Assembly: GCA_023213315.1 (NCBI GenBank)
Contig: JAKCPI010028431.1
Coordinates: 1-64,000, forward strand
Direction: 5' to 3'
DNA from: Euborellia annulipes
Taxonomy: Eukaryota; Arthropoda; Insecta; Dermaptera; Anisolabididae
DNA length: 64,000 nucleotides
Position numbers and translations under genes: made by a program. Of this stretch, positions 13,501-24,760 are shown piece after piece. The first letter of the stretch is position 1, and every line of letters starts with the position of its first letter. Below the pieces are notes generated by a model. The model saw only the letters and a program-made list of their open reading frames with translations, was not told the origin of the DNA and searched no databases.

Positions 13501-16500
13501 ATAATAATAGATAGCTGCTTGACCTTTTAATTCATCCTCTTACATATTGATTCAGCTATTCACCTTAGTTACATATAAATAAAAGTAGCTAATAAAAGTT
13601 TCGTGATTAAGTTGTTTTATTACAAATTTTAAAAAATATTTTTTTAAATTACCGTAAAAGAGTTTCACTGTTCATTAAAATATTTAATTTATTAAATTCC
13701 ATTTTCTATATGATGATCAGTTAAATAAAATGTGATTTTATTGTTGAAGAAAATAATCATTTTACTTTCACCGTTTCTATTGATATTTAGATTGTATAAT
13801 CTTATTGCTAAATTTTACTACAAATATATAGGATAACATTTAATCAGTGATATAACTAAAACAGCTCTACGTTGCATAAAATGAGTTCTAAATTATTCTA
13901 AAAGTTAAGCTTCTTGTTGTTTAGAAATTTACAGTAATTGGTACTAAACTTTAATTACAAATATATATATGTTTAAAATAATGAATAAAGAGTTATCTAC
14001 GTGCTGTTCGTCTCATATAGAACAATAATCATAGGACTATAAAAAGAAGCTTAATTTTCATATTCTCTTTTATTAAATTTCTTTTTATTAAAAGTTATAT
14101 AATTAAAAAAACAAATTAAATTTATAATAAGAGTGACTAACTCTAAATATTTTACAAACAAAAAATTTTAATTTCATCCCCCTCCCTCTCTCTCACCCCC
14201 AAACAAATACTACACGTATAGTCTAGCGAAAGATTATTTTTTGTTTACTGGAATTTAGGCAACCCACATGCAAGGGCGGATCCAGAGGTGTTTCTCGGGG
14301 GGGGGGGGATCTGGTGTGACTGGTCGCACAACACACAATTTTTTCCTAATTTCGGTAATTTAAAGACGCATTCTTAAAAAAAAAAAATTATTTTTTTTTT
14401 CAAATCTCGAGGGGGGGGGGGTAATTACCCCCTTTACCCCCTTTGTATCCGCCCTTGCCCACATGGCTAAATCACCAATAGATTTTTTAGCTACTAACAT
14501 TTTTTTATTTAATTTCAATTAGGCCTATTCATACAAATTTAAAAGTTATCTTAATACGATATAATGTCGGAGAAAAGTTACTATCGAAGCTACCGGCTGA
14601 TGTTACATATCTTTAGAAATTATGATCAAAAATTTTTCATCTTCGTGCAATTCAAACTCGAATTTCTGTAGTGCTATTTATGGTAGGGACCAAATGAATT
14701 AATCGAATCAAAAAATTCTTAGATAAATAAAAAATTTATTTGCAAAAGTTATTTCAAAAGACATTTTTTGCCCTCGGGGCATGGCGTAGAGGTTAGCGTG
14801 CTAACCTCATATACCAAACGTCGCGGGTTCGGACCCCAGGCAGTCCGATGATTTTATTTAAGCCACATACCAAATGGCTTAAATAAGAATGCCTGGACCC
14901 CATATATGTATATTTAACAATAACGGATATCGTAAAAAGTCTTATATGGCCTGAGTTGCCGAAAAGACTGTGTGAATGTGTGTGTGAGTGTGAGTGTGAA
15001 TGAGAAAAAAGTGTGTGTTTAAAAAAAAAAAAAAAGACATTTTTTGCACCCTATGACAGAATAGGATGTGTGTTATTTTACCATTTACTCCTATCTTGTG
15101 AACTAATCGGGCTTGTATCTTTCCTGTCCCCTTTACTTTCAACTAGGGCTGGACGGTAATGGATTTTCATTACCGACCTCGATAATGAAAAAACCGGTTT
15201 TTCTCGAAAGTCGGTAAAAATTTTTTACCGCCCGCGGAACCAAAGTTTGCCGCCGCGGAACATTTTTTTTGCGGAACCAAAATTTTTCCCAGGCCGAAAA
15301 ATTATTTTACCTTTTTTTAGAGACGCCAATTTTTTGCCGAAACATTTTTTTTCCGCGGAACCAAAATTTTTCCCCGGCCGGAAAAATATTTTACCTTTTT
15401 TTAGAGAGCCAATTTTTGCCGAAACATCCCCCCCACGGAACCAACATTATTTCCCGACCGGAAAAATATTTTACCTTTTTTTTAGAGAGTCAATTTTTTG
15501 CCGAAACATTTTTTTCGCGGGACCAAAATTTTTCCCCGGCCGGAAAAATATTTTACCTTTTTTTAGAGACGCCAATTTTTTGCCGCCGCGGAACCACACT
15601 TTGGTTTGCCGCCGCGGAACATTTTTTCTCGCCGAACCAAAATTTTTTACCGCCCGAAAAAATAGGTTTTTACCGACTTTCGAAAAAAAAAACGGTTTTT
15701 ATCGAATTAGAGGTTCGTTACCGCGTTTTCGGTAAAAAATTTTTACCGGTTTTTACCGGTAAACCGGTTTACCGTCCAGCCCTACTTTCAACATTTGGTA
15801 GGCTTAACTTAAATATTGAATTTTCGGACTTTCGCCACTATGATTCTAGGCAGGCGATATATTTGTTTAGAAAGTAAAATTTGACAATTTTTACCGCTTA
15901 TCTGGGAATTATTTTTAATTAGACTACCATCTTTCTAAAATTGGATTTTAGTTAAATATGATTAAAGAGATTCTCAAAGATTAGATTAGATCCTTTAATC
16001 TTTCATAACAAATATTTTTTTTTATATTAGACTATGACCGGGATCTTTTTAATTTTTTAACAATTCATTATGATTTTTGAAATAACACTTCAATTAACAT
16101 TTTTTAAGAGGTTTAAATTTATGTTTCCTAGTATTTTTCAAAAAAATCTCTTTTTTGACGTCAATTTAATTAAAAATTTTTATGTTAAAAACTTTTTTTT
16201 TTTTTTTTTAAACATTCACACTTTTTTCTCATTCACACTCACACTCACACACACATTCACACAGTCTTTTCGGCAACTCAGGCCATTTAAGACTTTGACG
16301 ATAACCGTTGTAAGTAATATATAAATTGTAGGTTCAGGCATTTCTATTTAAGCCATCTGGTATCCAAATGGCTGTTAAAAACTTAAAAAAAAATTATGTA
16401 CAGAAGACAAATGAAATTTTGTTACAGCATTGTTGGCAATTTCTATTGAAACAATTTTTTTTTTTTTATAATTTATTATAACTTCTTAGTTAGTAAAGAA

Positions 16501-19500
16501 CATATAAAGATGAAAGCTACTTTCAAGGATTCGCTTACTAAAGGCTTCTATTTAATCTAATGAGAGACTAGTCCCTTGACTGTTCTGTTAGCTTTTCCTT
16601 AATAGGTTCCATCAAATAAAGATTCGAATTTTTCTTCTCAATTAATCTTTTTTTCTTTAGTACCTTAAAAAAAATCACTTCTTTTTTTTAATTTTAATTT
16701 TCGCTATCATGACTCTGGGCAGCCCATCCAAAGGTTGAGCGTCGCATAGTATTATTAATATACAATATATAATACATATAATGAATATTTTATAATATAT
16801 CTATAAATATTATATTTTTTTTCTAATCTATTTTTCTTTTCTTTTTTTTAGATCTTTTCTATACCCATCGTACAAACTTTTGGACTATTATATAAGGAAT
16901 ATTTTAAAAAAATAGGTCTTTCTGCGACTGATATTTCAACAATTATTAATACAAATAGTGCCGTTAGTATGTCTACAGGTAATTTAATTTTTTATATATA
17001 TTAATATTTTTCTAAATTTAAATCAGTCCTTTAAAATAATAATAATTAACGAACTTGCAAAACTTTCTTGTTCATTTTTTTTATTCGTTTTTTGAAAATA
17101 AATTCTCTAAGGCAGTGATTTCCAAACTTATGTTACCACGCCTTCCTTAAAAATATTTAATCGCATGACGACACCTCCCCTCCTCCCATTTTATAAAATA
17201 ATACAAAGAAAAAATTTTTATTTATAAAAAATTTATTATATGGACCGTTTATTTTGAAAGTGATGTAAGTCCATTTTCTATTGTTTCGAGAAAATAAAAG
17301 GTTAACATAACATATTTGTTTATTAAAAAATCTATTCCTTATTATTCCTTAGTTAGGGGTAATCTTATATTTAAATGTCTTTCTTGCTTTTTACTATCTC
17401 TTATTTACTATTAAATAAGTACAGTATATGTAGAGGCCTAATAGTCAAATTATTTTGATATACCGGTATTGAATAAATTGGTCTATACGTTTCTATTTAT
17501 TTTGCAGATGTTTAATATGTTTTTTTTTCTTTTAACAGGATTAGTGAATGGACCAATTTTAAATCGATATGGCTTTCGGAAGGTCTCCATTGGTGCATCT
17601 CTAATTAGTTTTGTTGGTCTTGTTTTGACTTCTCGAGCGGATAGCTTTCTTTATTTTATGTTAAGTTACGGTATTATTTCAGGTATGAACATTTTTATAA
17701 TTTACCTAAATTCTACACCTTTCGGCTTCGCATCCCGTCTCATGCAACAATTTATTTCAATTGGATTGGCTACCAATTAAATTCATATAATAATTGGGTT
17801 GAACAATTTTGAAAATTTATAATAACCAAGAGAGTTCAGGAAAAATCCTGAGTGTCCCATTTCAACAAGGCTCAAAAGAAATCTCAAATTTTACCCATTG
17901 AAAAGCATTGGGGTTTATCTTTCTACTTTTGTTCAGACTGAACCATACCCTTATATAATAAATATATGCACTCACATTTGATGTCCAGGTACTCAAATGG
18001 TTCAAACAAGGAACCGAAACATCACCTGTTCAAATTGAATAAATATATAAAGAAAAAACTATAGCTTCATTTTTTTAATCTACCTCTTTTATATTGTTGC
18101 TAACATGGGGTGGGGGGTCTAAAAGAACAAAAAAATTGCTTAAGTCAATGGTTCCCAACTGGTGGTTCGCGGACCCCTAGAGGTCAGCAGACGATGTCTT
18201 AGGGGTCCACGAAATGTCACTGAGAAATTAAATTATTTTGTATTTTACTTGCAGAAGCCATTCTCCTAATCTACTGTAATTCCCGCGTAATTTCAGCTGA
18301 TATAAATTTTAAAATCTGATATAAATTACTTACTAATGTAACTCAAATTATTATGATATGAGGATGTGGCATAAGGGCAGCCAAGGCGAAAAATAAAATA
18401 AAATTTTTTTTATTTTTTCTCGACGTTTCGAGTGCCGATCGCACTCTTCATCAGGATCATTCAACCTCGGAACAAACAGTAAAGAGAGTTTTCAAGAGAA
18501 TATAAATTTGTAAAAACGTTGCTTGACTGCCATGTCAACTAACCTGACAACTCGACATCATTTTTGTCCTGATTAAGAGTGCGATTGACACTCGAGCCAA
18601 GGCGAAAAATAAAATAAAATTTTTTTTATTTTTTTCTCGACGTTTCGAGTGCCGATCGCACTCTTCATCAGGATCATTCGACCTCGGAACAAACAGTAAA
18701 GAGAGTTTTCAAGAGAATATAAATTTGTAAAAACGTTGCTTGACTGCCATGTCAACTAACCTGACAACTCGACATCATTTTTGTCCTGATTAAGAGTGCG
18801 ATTGACACTCGAAACGTCGACAAAAAATAAAAAAAAATTTCATTTCATTTTTCGTCTTTATGCCACATCCTCATATCATAATATCCAACCATCAAGAAAC
18901 AACTAGTCAAATTATTATGTTTGTAATATTCTAATCTACAATTTAAGAATTTAAGAAGTCCTTGTCAGTATAGCAACCGATGAGGGGTCCTTGAAAAAAT
19001 ATTGTTGGAAATCACTGGTTTAAGAAATATTACTTGAATGGTTCCTGGGCTTTTTTTTTAAAGAAATGGGTAGAAAGGCTTCAACTTCACCATCCCTCTC
19101 CATCTAAGAGATTCACATTTTATTCCCAATAATCAAAAAATGAATAATATATTTTATAATCACTCTTACATTTTTTATCATCTTCTAAAATAATATTTCT
19201 CGAGTGTGGAAGTGGCTGTGATTAATATCTTACAAGAATGGCAGGAGGTAGCAGCCAGGAAGGAGCGTCTCCTAGATATTCGCAAAAAATGCAAAAAAAA
19301 AAAAACGAATATCTGGGAGTTTCATTGTTTTTGGAGCCGCTCCTTCCTGGCTGCTACCTCATGCCATTCTTCTAATTCTAAAATAATATTTAGATTAATC
19401 TATAATTAGTATAAGAATTTTATCTTATTTTTGTTATTTTTTTTTTTTTAGCTTTCGGGCTAGGTCCTCTTATGGCTGCGCATGGCCTTGCCATTAACAC

Positions 19501-22500
19501 ATACTTCAAGAAGCGCCGAAGCAAGGTGACCGGTTATGCAATGACTGGTATAGGCATGGGTCCCATTTTCATGCCCTTCCTCGTCACTTATTTACTTTCG
19601 ACTCAAGGAGTCCGAGGTACCGCCCTTATCCAGGCATCTCTTTCACTTCATTCGCTAGTTGGAGCATGTCTTCTACAACCTGTCAAAGTAATAAATTGCT
19701 TTAATTTATTGTTATATATATGAGCTATCAATCAATCAGTGAAGTAAATAATCAAAAAGCACGTTTCTTTCTTATTTGCTTTAATTTTCGTTGTAGCTAT
19801 ATTTTAGATAACATTTAGATATTCAATTGCTTAGAAGGAGCGGATGTACGATAAGAAGTAGTATAAAATATTTGCTCCTTGATCATTGAAATTTAATTTT
19901 TCCCTGTCCTTCAAAATTTCATTTTGCAAAGAAGATGGAAAAATAAATTTCAAGGCGATCAATTTATTAATACCGCATATCATCATCAGGTTTTATGTTA
20001 AATTCTTATTAGTCGGTCGCTGTTTATATAAACCTAACATAATTCGTATAAAGATAAATAATCAGATTAAGTGATTTGTTGCTGGTATATCAGCAGCGTT
20101 TTTCTATGCCACAATTTATTAATTTATTCAGTAGATACTTCGAAATTCATAACATATTTCATTTGAGTATTCAGCCACTCCTCCTGAAATCATATTTCAT
20201 TTGTCGACACATATTCCATCAATTTCTACATAGAAACAAGAGAAATTAGATCGTTCATTGTCTTATTTTAATTTTTAAGAGCTCAAATGTATCTTCTGTG
20301 GGAATGTCTTTCGCATTTGCGGCCTTTCCTCTCATAGGCAACTTGGCACACATTTTACTGAAAATAATATAGGCTAATTCAGATCCAAAATATTGTCATT
20401 TTCCCTACTCTTGATTTTCTCTCATCATTTTATGTGTGCTTCAACCCTAAATTCCTAGGGGGAGGCAAATCACTCAGCGGATCATATACTGAGAATTAAA
20501 AAAAAAAAAAAACCTCACGAAATCGTTTGCCTCTTTTGACTTTCCTTTTGATTTCATTAAAATCAGGATAATACATCCTTTTCAGATATAAATACCGGAT
20601 GTAAATTATTAAGAGTTAAATATATAACTGATTTAAATTACTTTGATATTTTTTTGGTTGCATTGTTAGGTAGATATATATATATAATTATTTTCATACA
20701 ATTTAAGGAACTGTATATATTAGTATCCAGTAGACATATTAGTATAGACCCCAGTACACTGTATTGGCTTGTTATAGGTCAGTTTACTTCCCGTTCCAAG
20801 CCACAAAAATTTATTTCAAATGAATTGGATATCAATCATTTGAAATGAGGGCCGCAGACAGACTTGACGGGCCCCGGGGCTACTTAATAATACCCCCCCC
20901 CCCTCACCCTAAAATAATTTTTCTAGTTTGTAAAAGGCTATTGTGGCCTTCACGCCAATAATTTCAAAAATTTAATGCTAAAAAATATAAATTAGCACAA
21001 TTTTGAAGATAACTAATTCTTTATTAATTTTTTAGTGGCATATGAAAAAAGTCATTCCTGAAGTAGAAGCACCGTTGTTAGAAAACAATAAGAAAGAGAA
21101 AGAGGATGATGAAGATGACGACCCTGAAATGGAAGAACACTTGAACAAGCATGATATGGAAGTACAATCTCTTTATGGAATTGATACTCCCCTTCCTGAA
21201 AGACGACGAGTCAGTATTTCGTGCAAAGGTCCACTTCTAAGCCGCAATAATTCTCAGGTTTTTAAACAAATAAATTTTTATATAATCTATTAAATATAAA
21301 TAAAATTTAAATATTGTTTAGGTGGATGGTCCTCGAGCTTGGCGATCAGCAACTTCTATAAATACAATTAATCTTGGAAGTTCGATGAAAATATTTGATG
21401 ATATTCCAATAAATAACTATCAACAATTAAATCAAACAGAAATTCCGGAAAATAAACTAAATCACAATTCGGTGATTCCGGAAACATCGCCAAAAAATAA
21501 AAATGGTTGTGTAAGGATACTGACGAAGATTTTTTATTTTTTCGACTTGGATCTGTTAAGAGACCCTTATTATCTGAATTTATTAGCAGGTAAATATTAA
21601 AATTAGTTATTAATTAATTTTTATATAACATTAAGGTGCTGGTTTTATTTTTCAAAATATATACCGGTAATTCAACAGCTAAAAAAATCAGAAATATTTT
21701 TTTTCAATTTTAAAAAATCTGGTTCGACCAGACACACCAGATTTTTTATTTCATATTTTAATATATCTAAACGATGTCTATATACAAAAATACAAAAAAA
21801 AAAAAAAAAAAAAAAAAGTAAATTAAATATATGATTCTGATGCATTGGCCTTTTTTTTTTTTAAACACTCACACTTTTTTCTCATTCACTCTCACATTCA
21901 CACAGTCTTTTCGACAACTTAGGCTATTTAAGACTTTGACGATAAGCGTTAATTGTTTATATATCTATTGAGGGTCCAGGCATTTCTATTTAAGTCATTT
22001 GGTATCCAAAGAGGCTTCCTTTTGTTTTGTTTTGTTTTGTTGTATTTGTTATTGTATTTAAATTTGTATTGTGTTTGTTGGACCTAGCCACCGAGGACTG
22101 GTGCCTCTAAGCGGGTCGTAATAAATTTATTTATTTGGATTGGAGTTGGGAAGAATAAAACCAGCGTTGTCGAACACCTTTACACTTTTATTCAGGCAGA
22201 CGTTTCGGTAACCATAACGGTTGCCATCTTCAGTGCCAATGAAAGTTTTTTAAGGTGTCCCTGTCATACATAATAATCTTATATAGTCGACAACGCTGGT
22301 TTTATTCTTCCCAACTCCAATCTCACCCAGCATACAACTTAATTTAAATTTATTTATTTTATTTATTTATACTGGCTGATTCCATCTCAAGGGCTGATAC
22401 AAGGGGGAAGGGGTAATTACCCCCCCCCCCCCCCCGAGACTTGTGAAAAATACATTTTTTGGGAAAAAAATTGTATTTTTAATATAATTATATAAAATTT

Positions 22501-24760
22501 TAAAAACTAATACTTAAAAATTTGATTTGTATATATATTCTGGTAAACAACTACAAAATGCACCTTTAAATTACCGATAATAAGAAATTGTGTGCTGTGC
22601 GACCAGTCCCACCAGACCCCCCCCCCCCCCCTAGAAACTCCTCTAGATCCGCCACTGTTCCATCTCCACTCATATTTTTCATTATTTAAATTATATTGAC
22701 TACCTTAAATTTTAATTAAATATAGTCAGTCTCTGATGCCAAAAAAGATTTATAAACTCTCAAGAAATTGGAATAAAAAAAAGTTTTTCTAAAACTAAAT
22801 TTTTCCTCCCTCCTGAATTAATCCTCTCAAGCTACGGCACTAAATTATTCCAACTTACTAACTGTTTGTATTTTTATTTTTCACTTAGGAATGTCGCTGG
22901 CGATGACTGGAGAGATAAATTTCTCCTTATTAACACCATTTATTTTGGCTGATTTTAAATTATATGAAACCGAAATTGCCACTGTGATGTCGGTAATCGC
23001 AATCGTCGATATTGTTTTTCGTTTTATTGCTCCATATATCGGAGATGGTTTAAAATTTTCAGCCCGAGCCATGTATATGATCGCAATGGTGCTTCTAATT
23101 GCTTCTAGAATGAGTAAGTCATAATTAAATATGAGAAGGATAAAGAAATTTTATTATTATTTCTTATTTATGTTTTTGTTTTTTAGCTCTTATATTTTCC
23201 TCTTCATATATATCAATACTTGCCGTAGCTGCGTTTTTAGGCGTGGCCAAAGGAATACGAACAGTTTATATGGCCCTCGTTATACCTTCTTATGTTCCAC
23301 TTGAAAGGCTTGCTTCAGCATCTGGAATTCAAATGGTTACACACGGAATAATTTTGCTCATAAGTGGACCAATCATAGGTAATCTGAAATTACTAATTTT
23401 TACTTTCTCTTACCTATATATGTAAATACTATATCAATATAGAGAGAGAAGAGTTCAAAAAAGTGGATTTTGCAACATAGTCTGTCTGTGAACAAAATAT
23501 TTCAAGAACGAAAAGAGCTAGGAGGTTGGAATTTTAAATTTAAGTTAGGCACCCCCTGGCACATGACATTAAGCTTTTGAACAAAATTGGCCAAAAAGTA
23601 CTAGTACTTTACTGATGCACTTTTTAGTTTTTTTTTTTTTTTTGTTTCCGTTTTCTCAAAATTCCCTTCAAAGATTTTGATTAAAATTCATAAATCAATT
23701 ATATTTTAGATGCTCTTTAAAATGTCTATTCTCTTGTTGCCCTTGAAATATTTTGAAGCACACTTTACTCTTGTACTTTATAAGAAAGATAAAGAAATTG
23801 GTACCATAGTTGCTGGCGCGCAGCACACAACTTTCTCTTACCTTCGGTAATCGAAAGTTGTGTTCTGTGCTTGTCACACCAGTATTTTTTTTTGTGTCGA
23901 GATATATTTAGTTTCCGCCGATATATTAGAATTCAAGATGTAAAATTTATAAGTATTGGAAAATATTTATATTTTGTTTCCATTTCTCCTATCTTTCCTA
24001 TGAAGTACAAGAGTAAAGTGTGCTTCAAACAATTTTGAGAGCAAAATGAGAATATACATTTGAAAGAGGATCTAAAAAATAATTGATTTTTGAATTTTAA
24101 TCAAAATCGTTAGAGCTAATTTTGAGAAAATCGAAAAAAACTGAAAAAGTACATCAGTAAAGTATTAGTACTTTTTGGCCGATTTTAATTAAAAACTTAT
24201 TTTCACGCTCCCGGGGGCAGACCATGTCGCGAAAACCCACTTTTTTGGATTCAAGGGACCTCAAAGCGTGTATATCCATCAAAATCTCGATATCGAATTT
24301 TTGACATGAATCCAATACTTTCTCTCTATATATATATATTACACATATATACATAGGTAAGAGAAAGTAAAAATATAAATATTTTCCCATTCTTTTTTAA
24401 TTTGCCCCGTCGACTGCTGAGTCCATTTAGGGATTATAGTTATTTATATATATATATTGAAATACCTAGTACCGATAGCTACCGGAGGACGTTCAACACG
24501 CTGATCATTCGGGTCACCAACCCGAGGTTTCGCCGCGCTTGTCAATGCTTAATAGCAACGATTGTATACGCCGTCATGTTAATTCTATTTTCTTTCTTTT
24601 TACAGGATACCTTCGTGATGTTACTGGATCATATAAAATTTGTATTTTAGTAATAAATTTCTTCACCTTTTCTGCTTTAGTTTTATGGTCAACTGAAATT
24701 ATGTGGCAGAAAATTAAAATTTATTACAAAAATAAAAAAGAGAAATCTACTACTTCTTAG
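10567..24760 (+). CDS. SLC16-family monocarboxylate transporter-like protein
   Basis: Exons: 10567-10818, 16852-16978, 17539-17682, 19452-19687, 21036-21257, 21322-21589, 22889-23113, 23187-23378, 24606-24760; all introns are GT-AG and the joined frame gives 606 residues. The SLC16 signature PDGGWGW is at 68-74 at the start of the first membrane segment. The second family motif (TYFKKRRSKVTGYAMTG) begins at about 191. These 12-helix major-facilitator proteins carry monocarboxylates or related solutes, often with protons, across the plasma membrane; the substrate here cannot be told. The N terminus is charged and Lys/Glu-rich. Exons 5 and 6 (residues 254 to about 400) form a long acidic, Ser-rich loop between helices 6 and 7. 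I chose the first ATG before the charged tail; no upstream exon is visible. It is convergent with SRD5A3. Family call is firm; the subtype (MCT1-4, MCT8/10 or an orphan such as MCT12/14) is not. Confidence 0.9.
11079..11310. mobile_element. pogo/Tigger-like MITE remnant
   Basis: Starts CAGTAGAATCTTGCTAATCCGG and contains repeated GCCGGATTA motifs at both ends (11,143 and 11,273). This resembles pogo/Tigger termini. The right terminus is eroded and no transposase is left. It lies in intron 1 of the transporter. Confidence 0.45.
11423..11692 (-). mobile_element. tRNA-derived SINE family B
   Basis: On the reverse strand a tRNA-like head (CAAGCCCGAGGGC end; box B region diverged) is followed by GGCAGTCCGATGATTTTATT, an inverted pair AAGCCATTTG/CAAATGGCTT, GCCGAAAAGACTGTGTG, a TG-rich tract and a poly-A tail. 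It matches the full copies at 14,769 and 42,000. It produced a spurious short frame near 11,641. Confidence 0.65.
11700..13100. other. Transporter intron 1, no element recognised
   Basis: AT-rich sequence. Short frames near 11,641-11,883 and 12,622-12,855 have no domain, no splice consistency and no conservation that I can see. I place no gene here. Confidence 0.4.
13102..13219. mobile_element. Short MITE, 118 bp
   Basis: Perfect 19-bp inverted ends: ACAGTCAGGGACAATATTA at 13102-13120 and its reverse complement at 13201-13219. The same terminus appears as a fragment at 8763-8790. Non-coding; in transporter intron 1. Confidence 0.65.
14271..14457. mobile_element. hAT-like MITE with exact 8-bp duplication
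   Basis: CCCACATG precedes (14263-14270) and follows (14458-14465) the element. Inverted ends are CAAGGGCGGATCC and GTATCCGCCCTTG. The inside carries G-runs and a piece related to the FB1 centre (ATCTGGTGTGAC). A related copy lies at 22,389-22,655. Confidence 0.7.
14769..15034 (+). mobile_element. tRNA-derived SINE family B, full-length
   Basis: The 5' head resembles a tRNA gene: box A region TGGCGTAGAGGTTAG, then CGGGTTCGGACCCC as box B. The body contains GGCAGTCCGATGATTTTATT, a short inverted repeat (AAGCCACATACCAAATGGCTT region), GCCGAAAAGACTGTGTGAAT, a TG-rich stretch and a 3' poly-A run. Pol III promoter plus A-tail defines a SINE mobilised by an unseen LINE. A second full copy is at 42,000. 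Confidence 0.8.
15144..15784. mobile_element. hAT-like element with internal tandem repeats
   Basis: Inverted ends TAGGGCTGGACGGTAA / TTACCGTCCAGCCCTA are flanked by an exact 8-bp duplication CTTTCAAC (15136-15143 and 15785-15792). The interior is an array of about five ~80-bp units (15,258-15,660) containing GCGGAACCAAAATTTTTCCC and TTTTACCTTTTTTTAGAGA. Overlapping frames of 162 and 202 codons there are made only of this repeat and are not genes. It lies in transporter intron 1. Confidence 0.75.
16193..16372 (-). mobile_element. SINE family B, 5'-truncated
   Basis: Reverse-strand poly-A end, TG-rich tract, GCCGAAAAGACTGTGTGAAT and AAGCCATCTGGTATCCAAATGG are present, but the tRNA-like head is missing. 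5' truncation is common for SINE copies. Confidence 0.65.
17112..17240. mobile_element. hAT-like MITE end
   Basis: GGCAGTGATTTCCAAACTTATGTTACCACGCC matches the termini at 43,322 and 50,251 (pattern CAGTGGTTTCCAAACTT). Only the left end is clear. It is in transporter intron 2. Confidence 0.5.
17725..17790 (+). repeat. Dispersed repeat family G (short palindrome)
   Basis: A segment CATGCAACAATTTATTTCAA then TTGGCTACCAATTAAAT recurs at 20,800, 33,648 (reverse), 35,049 and 56,885, usually next to GGGACGGGGTCTA. The TTATTTCAA...TTGAAATAA arms can fold on themselves. Non-coding. Confidence 0.5.
18146..19017. mobile_element. hAT-like MITE containing a foldback with tandem duplication
   Basis: Outer ends CAATGGTTCCCAAC and GTTGGAAATCACTG are inverted and flanked by similar 8-mers (GCTTAAGT / GTTTAAGA). 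Inside, a second inverted pair (TATGAGGATGTGGCATAA at about 18,357 and its complement at about 18,860) bounds an insert. That insert contains two tandem ~217-bp copies (about 18,382-18,597 and 18,598-18,815), each with hammerhead-like segments on both strands. It lies in transporter intron 3. A 60-codon reverse frame here is spurious. Confidence 0.65.
19231..19373. mobile_element. Inverted-repeat MITE, ~143 bp
   Basis: The left arm AGAATGGCAGGAGGTAGCAG with following CCAGGAAGGAGCG is the inverse of the right arm CGCTCCTTCCTGGCTGCTAC...CATTCT. A second inner pair (AGATATTCGC / GCGAATATCT type) surrounds an A-run. It lies 80 bp upstream of transporter exon 4. Confidence 0.65.
21850..22015 (-). 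mobile_element. SINE family B, 5'-truncated
   Basis: Reverse-strand copy with A-tail complement, CA-rich tract, CACACAGTCTTTTCG and the ATTTAAGTCATTTGGTATCC segment. The head is missing. An A/T-rich low-complexity run precedes it at 21,786-21,819. Confidence 0.6.
22138..22323. mobile_element. MITE with long perfect inverted ends
   Basis: About 36 bp at the left (GATTGGAGTTGGGAAGAATA, then AAACCAGCGTTGTCGA) is exactly inverted at the right end. The inside carries, on the reverse strand, a hammerhead-like segment: GGCA, CTGAAGA, T, a hairpin GGCAACC..GGTTACC, GAAACGTC, TGCC. It lies in transporter intron 6. Confidence 0.7.
22389..22655. mobile_element. hAT-like MITE related to 14,271
   Basis: Left end CAAGGGCTGATAC with a long C-run and right end TAGATCCGCCACTG are inverted, and the interior (AATTACCGATAATAAGAAAT, GTGTGCTGTGCGACCAG) matches the 14,271 copy on the opposite strand. 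Target duplication is not clear. Confidence 0.5.
23401..24369. mobile_element. Foldback family FB1, complete two-arm copy
   Basis: Ends are TACTTTCTCTTACCTATATA and its inverse TATAGGTAAGAGAAAGTA. Each ~430-bp arm carries the same ordered blocks inverted about a centre at 23,810-23,890, itself a palindrome (GCACACAACTTTCTCTTACC... with GTCACACCAG). The whole is a near-palindrome of 969 bp with no gene. It fills intron 8 of the transporter. The mechanism that moves it is unknown. Confidence 0.75.
24405..24560 (+). mobile_element. Repeat family C copy
   Basis: CCATTTAGGGATTATAG, ACCGATAGCTACCGGAGGAC, GTTCAACACGCTG and CCGAGGTTTCGCCGCGCTTG are shared with 1366-1470 and with the reverse-strand copy at 52,720-53,020. 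It ends 46 bp before transporter exon 9; short frames here are made from the repeat. Confidence 0.6.

Noticed and set aside
14769..14840. Possible tRNA gene
   Set aside because: Box A and B are present, but the same segment recurs with a shared tail and poly-A at many loci and the acceptor arm does not pair, so it is a SINE head. The same applies at 27,823, 31,770, 40,090, 42,010, 55,520 and 55,798.
15247..15877. Two frames of 162 and 202 codons that look like a repeat protein
   Set aside because: Both read the same ~80-bp DNA tandem unit in different frames inside a transposon with clear target duplication.
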